Part shown: positions 26,713-35,920 of the stretch, piece after piece | Numbering within the stretch: the first letter of the stretch is position 1 | How the letters are laid out: each line of letters opens with the position of its first letter | Assembly: GCF_005239135.1 (NCBI RefSeq) | Contig: NZ_QKNX01000001.1 | Location: 434,001 to 498,000, forward strand | DNA: 64,000 bases | Source of the DNA: Natronomonas salsuginis | Lineage (GTDB): Archaea; Halobacteriota; Halobacteria; Halobacteriales; Haloarculaceae | Reading direction: 5' to 3' | Notes under the pieces: model-generated | Databases searched by the model: none | Seen by the model: the letters and a program-made list of their open reading frames with translations, nothing else | What the model was told of the DNA's origin: nothing | Position numbers and translations under genes: made by a program

Positions 26713-27120
26713 TCACACTCTGAACGGGGTGACTAGCCACCCGTCACGTCGACGTTTGATCTGTCGCCCAAAGATAGTCTGGAGCGAGTAGGACTCACTG
26801 TCGATCGCTACTTCGAATGTGTCCCCAACACTCTGGAAGTTTCCACCAAGGGTGAACTGTATCGTCGGCAACGGATGCTGGTTGTTGAGATAGTCCATCT
26901 CAGCTCGCATAACTGAAACGAGGCGTTCACGAAGCTCTTCCTCTTCGGCAAGTGCCATCTCTAACCCGACAACACAAACCTCCTTCGGCAAGTCTCGCTC
27001 ATCGAGACTGGATACGAATTCCTCGATGGGAAGCTGGTAGTCCGCAGTTTTCCACTTGCCTCGTTCCATGACGTTGTACATCCCGGCAACTGCATCGATC
27101 TCATTCATGTCTCGGAACAC
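26713..27120 (-). CDS. Small protein at end of methyltransferase operon
   Basis: 135 residues from a GTG 21 bases after the methyltransferase stop, with gaaggtg as ribosome-binding sequence. Helical N-terminal half (PKEVCVVGLEMALAEEEELRE), beta-rich C-terminal half (TIQFTLGGNFQSVGDTFEVAI). I do not recognise the family; by position it resembles small accessory genes (such as DUF3780) that accompany DUF499/DUF1156 operons, but I see no motif to confirm that. Only 9 bases separate it from the end of the convergent McrC-like gene. Confidence 0.65.
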   Translation of the reverse strand: MFRDMNEIDAVAGMYNVMERGKWKTADYQLPIEEFVSSLDERDLPKEVCVVGLEMALAEEEELRERLVSVMRAEMDYLNNQHPLPTIQFTLGGNFQSVGDTFEVAIDSESYSLQTIFGRQIKRRRDGWLVTPFRV

Positions 27121-27141
27121 CTTCGGAACTGTTTCGGATGA

Positions 27142-29766
27142 TTAGTCATGGAGCAGAGATCGGTATCCTTCATCATTAGTAAGCGCTGCAAGGTCGTTTG
27201 TGAGTTCAACCATCTCACTCGTTTCTTCTATTTCCTGTTGCTGACCGGTAATCTCCCCCGTTTGCGCGGCATACCAACGGCGCAACTGAACCCGGTCTAA
27301 AGCTGTTAAATCCGATTCTGTGGTGGATTTTAAATACGCAACACGGTCTTCATCGTTCCAATCCAGTATCTCAAATTCATCCTCGTCCCGGATCAGGCCC
27401 TTCTCTCGAACCTCCTCGGGAGAGACATCGGTGCCATAGCAGAGACGATGGAGGTCAGTTTGAGTCGGATCATCCATCCCAAGCAGAGTGAGATAAATTT
27501 CGTCGGGCGTTACATCCCCGGCCACGAGTCCATGCATCTCAGCAGCAATCTCTGTAGAATCTAACACGCCACCTTCACGATGAACCTTCCCATAGTACTG
27601 TGAATACTCCCTGAAGCAGCGGCCTAGCTCAACAATTCCCATTTCGCCTTCTGAAATAGATTGGTCACTATTTTCGAGCTGGTTGCGGGCTTCAGTCGCG
27701 GAGCGATGGGCTTCACGTCTAAGCGACGACCAACTAATCGGTTCCCGGGAGTCAGCGGGCTTGGCGACGACCACCACGGTGAAGTTGAGTTTATCGTCCC
27801 CGAATAGCTCACTGGCGTTTGCCGAAACCGGGTACATTGCAGCGATGTCGAATCCAGATCCGCAGAGTCCGTCGAGGAGTGCCCCCCACGATTCCGCCCC
27901 ACCATGTTGGTACGTGAATGCCAAGATGCCATCGTCAGACAGCACCTCACGCATTCGAGCGAAAGCCTCCCCGAGTTCCAATTCGAACTGATCGTCATCT
28001 TTCCCGATTGCAGGATTCGACACGATACTCTCCTGGCGTGGAGTCGTCTCTTCTTCAAAGCAGTCGTAATCTTCGGATAGTAGAACACGCTGCCAGACGT
28101 AAAAGAAGTCAGAAACCTCAGAGTAGATGACGTTCTCGTAATACGGTGGATCGGTAATTATCGCATCATACTCTGTATCGAGGTCAACATTGCGCATATC
28201 CCCTTGATGGAGGGTGTAGTCACCACTAACTGACTTCTCGAATGGATTCGTCTCCTCCAGCTCTCCATCCTTCAAGTACCGTTCTGTCGGGTGGTGGGCA
28301 AATTCAACTCCGTTTTTGATCTTTTCCCACGTCGATGTGAAGGTTCCTCGCCCCGCCCGTGTCCCCCATACGTTGTTCTCCGCGTAGGTCCCTCGTGGCG
28401 TGTACGAGTTTCGGCCGAGTATACCCTCGATCTTGCGCCCTGCGCTATTATACCGGCCAAAGCTGTTCTGGAACAATAACGAGTCGCTAAACGCTAACAG
28501 GAGATACTCCTTAATCTGTTGGTCATCTATATCGTCGATTGCCCGGAGCAGCGTTGAAAGGCAGTAGAGCTGGCGGTCGTTGAACATATCCCGCCATTTT
28601 TGAAAGCCGTGCTGGAAAATGTCGTTTCCGCTGATTCGAGATGCAGCTGTTATTGCCCCCTCTGGAATAGGGCCCTCCGGTGCGTATTCTTGGAGACTGT
28701 CGTCAGTCTGCCACTGATCTGAAGCGGATTCATACTGTTCTCTGTCCGCAGTTGACGGTTTCTTGAATCCCTTGTAGACTGCACGATCTTTCCCCTCATC
28801 ATCGCACTCCGTGCAGTAGTACTCGACTGCAAAGAGCTTCTCCGAGTACGACTGACCGTCCGCGATCGCATCGACAATTGGGTATTTCAGTCCACAGGAG
28901 GGACAACCATACTTTCCTCCTTGTGAAACCGGGCCATTCTCTGGAACGAACTCGTAGCTACACTCTGAACAGACTGAGTTCGTCGAAAGATCATCTGTGA
29001 GAGAAATCCCACCGCAATCGGGACAAAGGACATGGTATCCGTCACTGTCTGCGTATCTGCCCTTTGCCACCCGGTAGTCCTTGAACAGTGGGATCGTCTC
29101 GCCACATGAGATGCAGTCGAGAGTCCGAACCCAAAGGGCATAGACGATATCAGCGATGTGCTCGTCATTGTGTGGGCAGTCGGTCTCGTATTGTGTGGCG
29201 AGTTCCGCAGCAACTTCGTCTTCAACGCGCTCGAACGCCGAGTGAAGTGCATCGATCTCAACCTCGTGTGCTTCGAATTCTTTCTTCGTCACAAACCACG
29301 CGACCGGGTTCAGGTCGACTCCCGTAACAGACGCATCGAATCGGGAGGCTTCTAGGAGACTTGTCCCGCCCCCCATGAACGGGTCGAGTACTTCGACGTC
29401 TTCAACCTGCACGTCCCGCTGATAGAGATCCCAAAGTGCCTCGGGATTCTCCAAATCTACCGCCTGAATTAGCTCCCTCAGATCGTACTCGTTCTTGTCA
29501 TCACCGGATGTGTATGCCGAGAGTGATGCGTTGCCGACTGTTTCATCTTGGACGGTCACCCGGTCAGGATCGTCTAGCAGCGTGTAGAGACAAACCGCCC
29601 GGAAGGTACTCCCGAGCTTTCCAGCCCACCACTTGTGCATCGTGGTTAACGGTCGGTAGTAGAGCTTCGCACGCCCTTCACGGGTAGCTAACTCTGTCAC
29701 TTGTTCGATTGGGAATCCACGCTCTATCGGGCGTTCCCTCGGGACATCGGAGTTTGAATCAGACAT
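27142..29766 (-). CDS. DUF1156 DNA methyltransferase, copy 1
   Basis: 874 residues. N-terminal DUF1156 region (ERGFPIEQVTELATREGRAK, then YYRPLTTMHKWW). SAM-binding motif I VLDPFMGGGTSLLEASRF (about 127-144) comes before the catalytic ITDPPYYENVIYSEVSDFFY (about 545), the motif order of alpha-type amino-methyltransferases, giving N6-adenine or N4-cytosine methylation. Between them are at least four CxxC zinc pairs (about 200-330). It is paralogous over its length to the gene at 33123, but where that copy has HKWWARRPG this one has HKWWAGKLG, a change in a block usually conserved. Same operon as the DUF499 ATPase. Confidence 0.87.
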   Translation of the reverse strand: MSDSNSDVPRERPIERGFPIEQVTELATREGRAKLYYRPLTTMHKWWAGKLGSTFRAVCLYTLLDDPDRVTVQDETVGNASLSAYTSGDDKNEYDLRELIQAVDLENPEALWDLYQRDVQVEDVEVLDPFMGGGTSLLEASRFDASVTGVDLNPVAWFVTKKEFEAHEVEIDALHSAFERVEDEVAAELATQYETDCPHNDEHIADIVYALWVRTLDCISCGETIPLFKDYRVAKGRYADSDGYHVLCPDCGGISLTDDLSTNSVCSECSYEFVPENGPVSQGGKYGCPSCGLKYPIVDAIADGQSYSEKLFAVEYYCTECDDEGKDRAVYKGFKKPSTADREQYESASDQWQTDDSLQEYAPEGPIPEGAITAASRISGNDIFQHGFQKWRDMFNDRQLYCLSTLLRAIDDIDDQQIKEYLLLAFSDSLLFQNSFGRYNSAGRKIEGILGRNSYTPRGTYAENNVWGTRAGRGTFTSTWEKIKNGVEFAHHPTERYLKDGELEETNPFEKSVSGDYTLHQGDMRNVDLDTEYDAIITDPPYYENVIYSEVSDFFYVWQRVLLSEDYDCFEEETTPRQESIVSNPAIGKDDDQFELELGEAFARMREVLSDDGILAFTYQHGGAESWGALLDGLCGSGFDIAAMYPVSANASELFGDDKLNFTVVVVAKPADSREPISWSSLRREAHRSATEARNQLENSDQSISEGEMGIVELGRCFREYSQYYGKVHREGGVLDSTEIAAEMHGLVAGDVTPDEIYLTLLGMDDPTQTDLHRLCYGTDVSPEEVREKGLIRDEDEFEILDWNDEDRVAYLKSTTESDLTALDRVQLRRWYAAQTGEITGQQQEIEETSEMVELTNDLAALTNDEGYRSLLHD

Positions 29767-29805
29767 ACCGTCTCATGGCCGTGTACTCGTATTTGAACCT
29801 CAGGC

Positions 29806-32800
29806 TCATTCGAACTCGATCGTGATATCGATGTTAGTCGCACTGCTCGGAATCTTCTCTAACAAGTCAGCGACTGTCTCGTGCGACTGTCCCTCTGTCA
29901 GTTGCAGTTCCGTGTGCCCTATCTCGAAGCTCGCCACGTTCTGGAGCTTCTCGGGGGCTGCGTCGGCATTTTGGGCAGTAAACGACACTGATCCATAGGT
30001 GACAGTACCGGACTCATGTGAACTCTGCCACTTTGAGAGGAGGTCTGACAAACTCTCTCCTTCATAGAGGAACTCCCATTCGTCGGCATCGGGGATCCGG
30101 AAACCAATACCCCGGAACCAGTCAGTCGGATCTTGTGTCCTCGTTGTCTTGAATTCGTACTCGGGATCGTCATCACCGAGATTGTCCAACAGGAAATGCC
30201 GAATCGCAGCTTCAGACTCCTCAGGTGCGCACTCGGCCTGTATATCGCCGACTTCGAACGTGTCCTCCACATCGAGATCCCCAATATAGTCGAGTATTTT
30301 ATCCCCAACTTCGTCAGGCACCATCGGAGCAACTACGACAGACCGTGGGTCTCGATCACCGAGAGAACTCACATAGTCGCCCATCGTTTTGATCCGATAC
30401 CCGTCGCCGAGGAGCGAACTCACAGCTCCCGTAAACGCTGTTTTAGTCTCTTCGGACGGGAGATAGACCTCGACATCGTTCCGGATCGCAGTTAGGACTT
30501 GACCAGTATCGGCTTCGTCGGCATCCTCGATTGCTTCCTGGATACGACTTTGAACCTCACCTGAGCCAATCCTCTTCGCGTTTGAGACATCACGAAGTGT
30601 GGCGTCCGATCGGGCTTTCGTGATTACCTCACTCCCGCTGACAAGGACGTATTGATCCTCGTTGGCAAGTCGTCCGACTGCCCGCATAATGTCGTCATGA
30701 GGGTCGTCACTGTCGACCCACACGTCCGTTCGGTTTAGCACTTCGAGTTCGAACGTTCCCACATCTACTTTCTTCGTGCCGCCACTGAAGTTCCGCTGGA
30801 GTTCCGATTCGATATCGTCGACCGACCACCGGTCAACATTCTCACTGAGCACCAGAACTGAATCTGGATCGAGATTGTCCATTTCGCTCTGGAATCCCGT
30901 CCCATCGTGAGCAAGGACAGGTTTTTCTTCAAGTCCGTCCTCGACTGCGTCGACAACGGCCTGAACACTCCCCGGAATCGGATACGTCGGGTCCATCAGG
31001 AACTTCTCGTAAACGTCATCGATCGTCGTCTCTGACCGACTGTTCAGCCGGTCTTGGACAATACTCCAGACATTCCGTTGAAGATCGAAGGGGTCGGCTT
31101 CGGCTGCCGCAGCTATGTTACTAGCGTTTAGCTCGTCTTCTGCCGCCGTGAAGTTCTCCAGCGACATTTCCGCCGCATCGTCGTACGCACTCAGTAGATT
31201 GTCACCGTCAATGACCTCTCCGTAGGCACTCTCCAGTCTGTCTTCCAGGTCATCTGCATATTCACCTTGGAGCTTCTTGATTTCGGACTGGATTTCGTCA
31301 GACAAACTCGGATCGTCCTGTCGGAGCTTCGCGCCGATAACCTCCTTCGCTTTGCCGAGGAATTTCTCCTGCTGCTTGGTCGTCGAAATCGTCTTCTCAT
31401 TTTTCGGCTGGACGAACACCAGCGTATTCCGCCACTGGCGACCCGCCGGCTGATTTTTGATGATCTCGCCGACCTCGTCCTCGCTCCAGGGGCCATTCTT
31501 CACCACCACCTTGATATTTTGACTGTCCGGGACGCTCTCCAGTTCACCATCGGTATTGAAACCGACAGCATACGCACCCGAGCCAAATACAGACTCCACT
31601 GTATCGCCGATAAGCTGCATCGCATCCTCGTCTTCGACGTCACGGGCAGCGTTCTTCACTAACGACCGGGGATTTTCGTCCTCTCGTATGACGAAGCGCT
31701 CGTCCGAACGCCAGAGGTGGTACACCTCGCCTTGCAGGCGTTCGAGGTCGACGATGATGTCGTTGATGCGATCTCCAACGTGGTACGTTCCGATGATGAT
31801 GTCCGACGTCGTCGCTCCTTCAGCAAGTCCAGGGGTGAGCGAATAGATGAGAACCGTGCTGAGAATCGGACGGCCGAACGAGATATCGGTATTGGACAGT
31901 CGGTCGACGATGTCGTCGTAACACCGGTCGGCACGGGCATGAGCAACATTGATCCGTCCGATTTCGTCGTTGTACTCGACTGCATCAACCTCACCATGGG
32001 TGATGAGATCGGTCTTCTGGTGCTTGTCCACGAGCACCTTCGCAAAGAGGTAGAGCATCCCGCGAGTCGCACCGGATTCTGTCTCGGCAAAGTATCGCGT
32101 TTTGAGCGACTCGATAAGTTCCGGGTGGAACGGGTACGTCTCCTGCATCTCCTCCCGGAGGCCGTCAGGCATATCGACATAGTCCGTCCCGTGATAGGCA
32201 TCGATGTATTTGTCGACGAGCGTCTCAACGGCACGCATATCGATGGAATCGGGTTCGACCAACCGGTGGCGGAGGACGTCCTTGATATCCACCTGGTTGG
32301 ACATGTTCACTTCGACTCGGGTCTGTCGAGAGAGAATGTCGTGGACGGCCGATCCTTCGCGTAGCACCGAGACGATAGCGTAGAGATTCGTGCGAGAGGT
32401 AGTTTCCAAGAGGGCCTGCAGGAACCCTTTGTTGGCGCTCTCACGGCGTCCTTCGAGGGTTCCGAACCAGTCCTCCAGCTCGTCCATGAAGAAGGCGACA
32501 GTTCGATCGCCGACAGCCTCCTCGATCACGTCGATAGTCGGGTAGCCACCCTCTTCGTCGTAGTCTTCCTCAGTAACCTCGTAGTCCAGCGCGTCGAATA
32601 GCGGTTCCCAAAGATACTCGGACTGTTCCTTCTGAAGAGAAACAACGACAGGGAGCGCGTCCCGTGGGAGAGTTCCGTCGAGCCCCTCAACCCGGCCGTC
32701 GGCCCACTCCTCGACGACGTCGGGCGAATTGAAACAGTGGTACATTGCCACCATCTGGTGGGACTTCCCGGTCCCGTACGGACCGTACATCTCGTGGATG

Positions 32801-33036
32801 CGCGTGTTGTCCTCGCCCTGGAGCGTGTCTCGTAATCGCTTGAGAGAGTCCTCTAAGCCGTCGGTCAGCAGTGTACGATTGAAAAACCGGCCAGGATTAG
32901 ATTCCAGTGTATCTTCGTCGCTATCGACGTCGTAGAGGCGAATTTGGCCCTTAATGAGGCCGTCACCTTCCGTGAGTTCCTGACTGAGCGTCAGTATATC
33001 GTCGATCTCAGTATCGAGAGTTCCTTCCGCACTCAT
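29806..33036 (-). CDS. DUF499 P-loop ATPase
   Basis: 1,076 residues. Walker A EMYGPYGTGKSHQMVAMYH (about 82-100) and a Walker B-like VAFFMDELEDWFGTLEGRRE (about 174-193), followed by sensor-like LYAIVSVLRE. The remainder is helical with beta C-terminal parts, typical of DUF499, a defence-island family comparable in size and position with BrxC/PglY of BREX. It is flanked by two DUF1156 methyltransferases in one operon (gaps of 86 and 39 bases). By analogy it is the large motor or signalling ATPase that licenses methylation or attack on foreign DNA; its exact role is not established. Confidence 0.83.
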   Translation of the reverse strand: MSAEGTLDTEIDDILTLSQELTEGDGLIKGQIRLYDVDSDEDTLESNPGRFFNRTLLTDGLEDSLKRLRDTLQGEDNTRIHEMYGPYGTGKSHQMVAMYHCFNSPDVVEEWADGRVEGLDGTLPRDALPVVVSLQKEQSEYLWEPLFDALDYEVTEEDYDEEGGYPTIDVIEEAVGDRTVAFFMDELEDWFGTLEGRRESANKGFLQALLETTSRTNLYAIVSVLREGSAVHDILSRQTRVEVNMSNQVDIKDVLRHRLVEPDSIDMRAVETLVDKYIDAYHGTDYVDMPDGLREEMQETYPFHPELIESLKTRYFAETESGATRGMLYLFAKVLVDKHQKTDLITHGEVDAVEYNDEIGRINVAHARADRCYDDIVDRLSNTDISFGRPILSTVLIYSLTPGLAEGATTSDIIIGTYHVGDRINDIIVDLERLQGEVYHLWRSDERFVIREDENPRSLVKNAARDVEDEDAMQLIGDTVESVFGSGAYAVGFNTDGELESVPDSQNIKVVVKNGPWSEDEVGEIIKNQPAGRQWRNTLVFVQPKNEKTISTTKQQEKFLGKAKEVIGAKLRQDDPSLSDEIQSEIKKLQGEYADDLEDRLESAYGEVIDGDNLLSAYDDAAEMSLENFTAAEDELNASNIAAAAEADPFDLQRNVWSIVQDRLNSRSETTIDDVYEKFLMDPTYPIPGSVQAVVDAVEDGLEEKPVLAHDGTGFQSEMDNLDPDSVLVLSENVDRWSVDDIESELQRNFSGGTKKVDVGTFELEVLNRTDVWVDSDDPHDDIMRAVGRLANEDQYVLVSGSEVITKARSDATLRDVSNAKRIGSGEVQSRIQEAIEDADEADTGQVLTAIRNDVEVYLPSEETKTAFTGAVSSLLGDGYRIKTMGDYVSSLGDRDPRSVVVAPMVPDEVGDKILDYIGDLDVEDTFEVGDIQAECAPEESEAAIRHFLLDNLGDDDPEYEFKTTRTQDPTDWFRGIGFRIPDADEWEFLYEGESLSDLLSKWQSSHESGTVTYGSVSFTAQNADAAPEKLQNVASFEIGHTELQLTEGQSHETVADLLEKIPSSATNIDITIEFE

Positions 33037-33122
33037 GTATGTCCAAAGGGATGGCTGACTGGCTTATGAAAGTGAGCATTATCAACTGATGGGCTCAACT
33101 GCCAGAAGACGCGGGAAGAGGA

Positions 33123-35777
33123 CTAGTCGTCGGAGAACTCCGAAAGCGAGGTGTCGACACCGATCATCTTCAGATAGGTTTCGTCCTGCGTGGCCTCTGC
33201 AAGCCCTTCACATAGCTCTTCGAGATCATCAGTCGACCAGTCCTCAAGGTACTCTTTGGTCGATTTACCTTCCTGGTAGTAGTAGCGAAGGAAATGGGCC
33301 TTGTCCAGGACTGTGAGGGATCCGTTCCCCTCCGCGACTTTGGTCTGAAGGTAGGCTTGACGTTGTTTATCGTTCCAGTCGCCGAGGATAAAGTCGTCGC
33401 CGTCCATACGGAATAGTGCCTTCTCTCGCATCTCTTCTTCGGAGGCTTCACTCCGCCGGAGTAGCTTGTTGAAGTCGTTGTAGCTTGGCGATGGGTTCCG
33501 TTGCAGGGCGAGGAAGAGATCCTGCTCACCGAGCGCGTTGTCCTGGATGATACCGTAGATTTCTTGGACAGCCTCCTTCGCTTTCATGATATCGCCACTT
33601 CGGTGTACTGCGCCATGATGTTTCGAATATTCTGAGAAGCACGCACCCATCTCAACCACGCCGATGTCACCCTCGGTCAGGTCTCGGTTCTCTTCGAGGC
33701 TTTCTTGAATCTCTTCAAGTTGATTTATAATATTTATTTTGAGATTCCGCCAACTGATCGGCGTGCGTTCTTCCGTCGGGCGAGCAACGATGACAATGTC
33801 GAATGACACTGCCTCTCCGCCGATGAATTTGTTCAGGTCGGAGTTGATTGGATACGTCGCTGTTACCTCAAAGTCATTGTTACAGAGCGATTCAAGAAGT
33901 TCGCCCCAAGATTCCTCGTCACTGTGGTGATAAGTGAAAGTGAGCGTGCCGTCTTCTTTGAGAGCCCGGTTGATAACGGCAAGAGCTTCGCCCATTTCAT
34001 GTTCGAAGTCTTCGGCAGTCTTGTCGAGAAATGGATTTGTTACGATTGATTCGGCTCTTGGTGTCTTCTCTTGGTCAAAGCCAGGATGGACATCTTCTAA
34101 AAGAATCTTCTGCCAGACATAGAAGAAGTCGGCGACTTCTGAATAAATGATATTGTCATAGTATGGGGGATCAGTGATAACTGCATCATAGGTATCCTCT
34201 GAAGATATATTCCGCATATCTCCTTGTCGAACCTCTGAATTCAGACCAATAGGTTGAGCGAACTCTGAAGTTTCTATGGTGTCACCATCATCGATATACC
34301 GTTCGGTCGGGGCAGCAGCATATTCCACGGCATTCTTGACTTGATCAAACATCGCTGTGAATGTTCCAGATCCATGCTCAATCCCCCATATATTGTTCTC
34401 TGCAGGATACATTGGTGGATCGAAAGAATTCGTGCGCATTAGATTATCAATATGATTTCTACTTTGATGATATCCTACCATCATTGTATTATACCGTAGC
34501 CCGTCTGTTAAAGCAAGTAACAGGTACTCAGCAGCATTTTGATCATTCAACGAGGACAGCGATTTCAAAATCTTTGATAGACATAGTAGCTGACGTTCAT
34601 TGAGCATATCTGTCCACTGGCTATAGCCATGATCAAACACCGGATTCCGCTCGGACGTCATATGACCTGGCGGGATATCTTCATCCGGAACATAATCGTG
34701 GAGATCAGTCCGGGTGTTCCATTTTCGCTTCGCATCTTCGAAGAGTTGCTTATCAGCGGCTCCAGCTTGCTTGTACCCCTTGTGATCACTCTTCTCCAAG
34801 CCCTGTTGGTCACACTCCTCACAGTAATATTCGACGGCATATAGCCGTAGATTGTACCCACCCTGATCCTGGATCCCATCTGTTATAGATTCTTTTTGGC
34901 CACACTTCGGGCAGTTGTAATATCCGCCTCGGCTTACGTTCCCTTCCTTTGGAACAAAGGAGTTGCCGCATTCCTTACAGTCGCTATCATCTTGCCAGTC
35001 ATCAACGAGAGTTACGGCTCCACAACCTGGACATAGGACGTTATAGCCTGGTTCGTCACTGTATCTCTCCTTCGCCACCCGATAATCCTTGAAAAGCGGA
35101 ACGGTGTGCCCACAAGAGACACAATCAAGCTCCTTGACCCAAAAGTCATACATCACATCCGCTTCGTGATCGCCATTCGGACAGGGAGTCCGGTAGTACT
35201 CCAGGATCTCATCCGCGACGTCGGCCTTTACCTGTTCAAATGCATCTTCCAGATCATCCACACTAGTTTGCCCTGCCTCAAGCTGTTTCTTTGTGACGAA
35301 CCATGCGACCGGATTGAGATCCATACCATGAGTCTCAACACCGAAACGAGAGGCTTCTACAAGCGATGTACCACCGCCCATGAATGGATCAAGGATCTTT
35401 TTATTTTTGATTCGCACATCTTTCGGATAGAAGTCCCACAGAGGCTCCGGATCATCCATATCCACCTCGCTAATTGCATCAATGATGTCTTGCTTACTAA
35501 GGCCATTTTGTCCGAGGGTCTCATTCTCACCGGGTTCATAGACTTCTACTTCTTCAAGACTCGTATCATCATCTAGTAGTGAATATAGAGAGATCGCACG
35601 AAAAAGACAACCCGGGCGACGTGCCCACCACTTATGCATCGTATAGATTGGGCGATAGTACTGTTTGGCACGACTTTCTTTCTCGGCGATTTTATTTATC
35701 TTTTCAATAGGAAATCCACGCTCGATGGGGAGTTCAGGACGTCCCTCCGACTTCTCAGATTGATCCTGCTTAGACAT
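33123..35777 (-). CDS. DUF1156 DNA methyltransferase, copy 2
   Basis: 884 residues, first gene of the operon. DUF1156 start IERGFPIEKINKIAEKES and YYRPIYTMHKWWARRPG (about 18-57), motif I LDPFMGGGTSLVEASRFGVE (about 131-150), zinc pairs (CVSCGHTVP, CPGCGAV, CKECGNS, CPKCGQK, CEECDQQ; about 225-345) and catalytic ITDPPYYDNIIYSEVADFFY (about 550). Same plan as the copy at 27142, with clear but moderate identity, so this is an old duplication. Codon use in the centre (34.1-35.6 kb) is noticeably AT-richer than in copy 1. A TATA box lies 34 bases upstream. Likely the canonical modification enzyme of the cluster. Confidence 0.87.
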   Translation of the reverse strand: MSKQDQSEKSEGRPELPIERGFPIEKINKIAEKESRAKQYYRPIYTMHKWWARRPGCLFRAISLYSLLDDDTSLEEVEVYEPGENETLGQNGLSKQDIIDAISEVDMDDPEPLWDFYPKDVRIKNKKILDPFMGGGTSLVEASRFGVETHGMDLNPVAWFVTKKQLEAGQTSVDDLEDAFEQVKADVADEILEYYRTPCPNGDHEADVMYDFWVKELDCVSCGHTVPLFKDYRVAKERYSDEPGYNVLCPGCGAVTLVDDWQDDSDCKECGNSFVPKEGNVSRGGYYNCPKCGQKESITDGIQDQGGYNLRLYAVEYYCEECDQQGLEKSDHKGYKQAGAADKQLFEDAKRKWNTRTDLHDYVPDEDIPPGHMTSERNPVFDHGYSQWTDMLNERQLLCLSKILKSLSSLNDQNAAEYLLLALTDGLRYNTMMVGYHQSRNHIDNLMRTNSFDPPMYPAENNIWGIEHGSGTFTAMFDQVKNAVEYAAAPTERYIDDGDTIETSEFAQPIGLNSEVRQGDMRNISSEDTYDAVITDPPYYDNIIYSEVADFFYVWQKILLEDVHPGFDQEKTPRAESIVTNPFLDKTAEDFEHEMGEALAVINRALKEDGTLTFTYHHSDEESWGELLESLCNNDFEVTATYPINSDLNKFIGGEAVSFDIVIVARPTEERTPISWRNLKINIINQLEEIQESLEENRDLTEGDIGVVEMGACFSEYSKHHGAVHRSGDIMKAKEAVQEIYGIIQDNALGEQDLFLALQRNPSPSYNDFNKLLRRSEASEEEMREKALFRMDGDDFILGDWNDKQRQAYLQTKVAEGNGSLTVLDKAHFLRYYYQEGKSTKEYLEDWSTDDLEELCEGLAEATQDETYLKMIGVDTSLSEFSDD

Positions 35778-35810
35778 GAGTCAGCCTTACCAGGCATTTC
35801 CGCAGGAACC

Positions 35811-35820
35811 TTATAAAAAT
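35811..35820 (-). promoter_or_regulatory. TATA box for methyltransferase-DUF499 operon
   Basis: On the minus strand atttttataa lies about 34 bases ahead of the ATG at 35777, and no other gene intervenes. Probable promoter of the four-gene operon 35777 to 26713. Confidence 0.5.
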
Positions 35821-35920
35821 ACGTAACTGCTGTCCAAAACTCGGCCGCAGACCATCTACTCGCTTTTGACGATGTGGCCCGGTGCCCCAAGTTTATCTTC
35901 CGTAGTTACCATTTAGACAC

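Noticed and set aside
27142-35777. Reading the DUF499/DUF1156 operon as BREX.
   Set aside because: No PglZ-type alkaline phosphatase domain, BrxA, BrxB or BrxL is visible; DUF499 only resembles BrxC/PglY in size and role.
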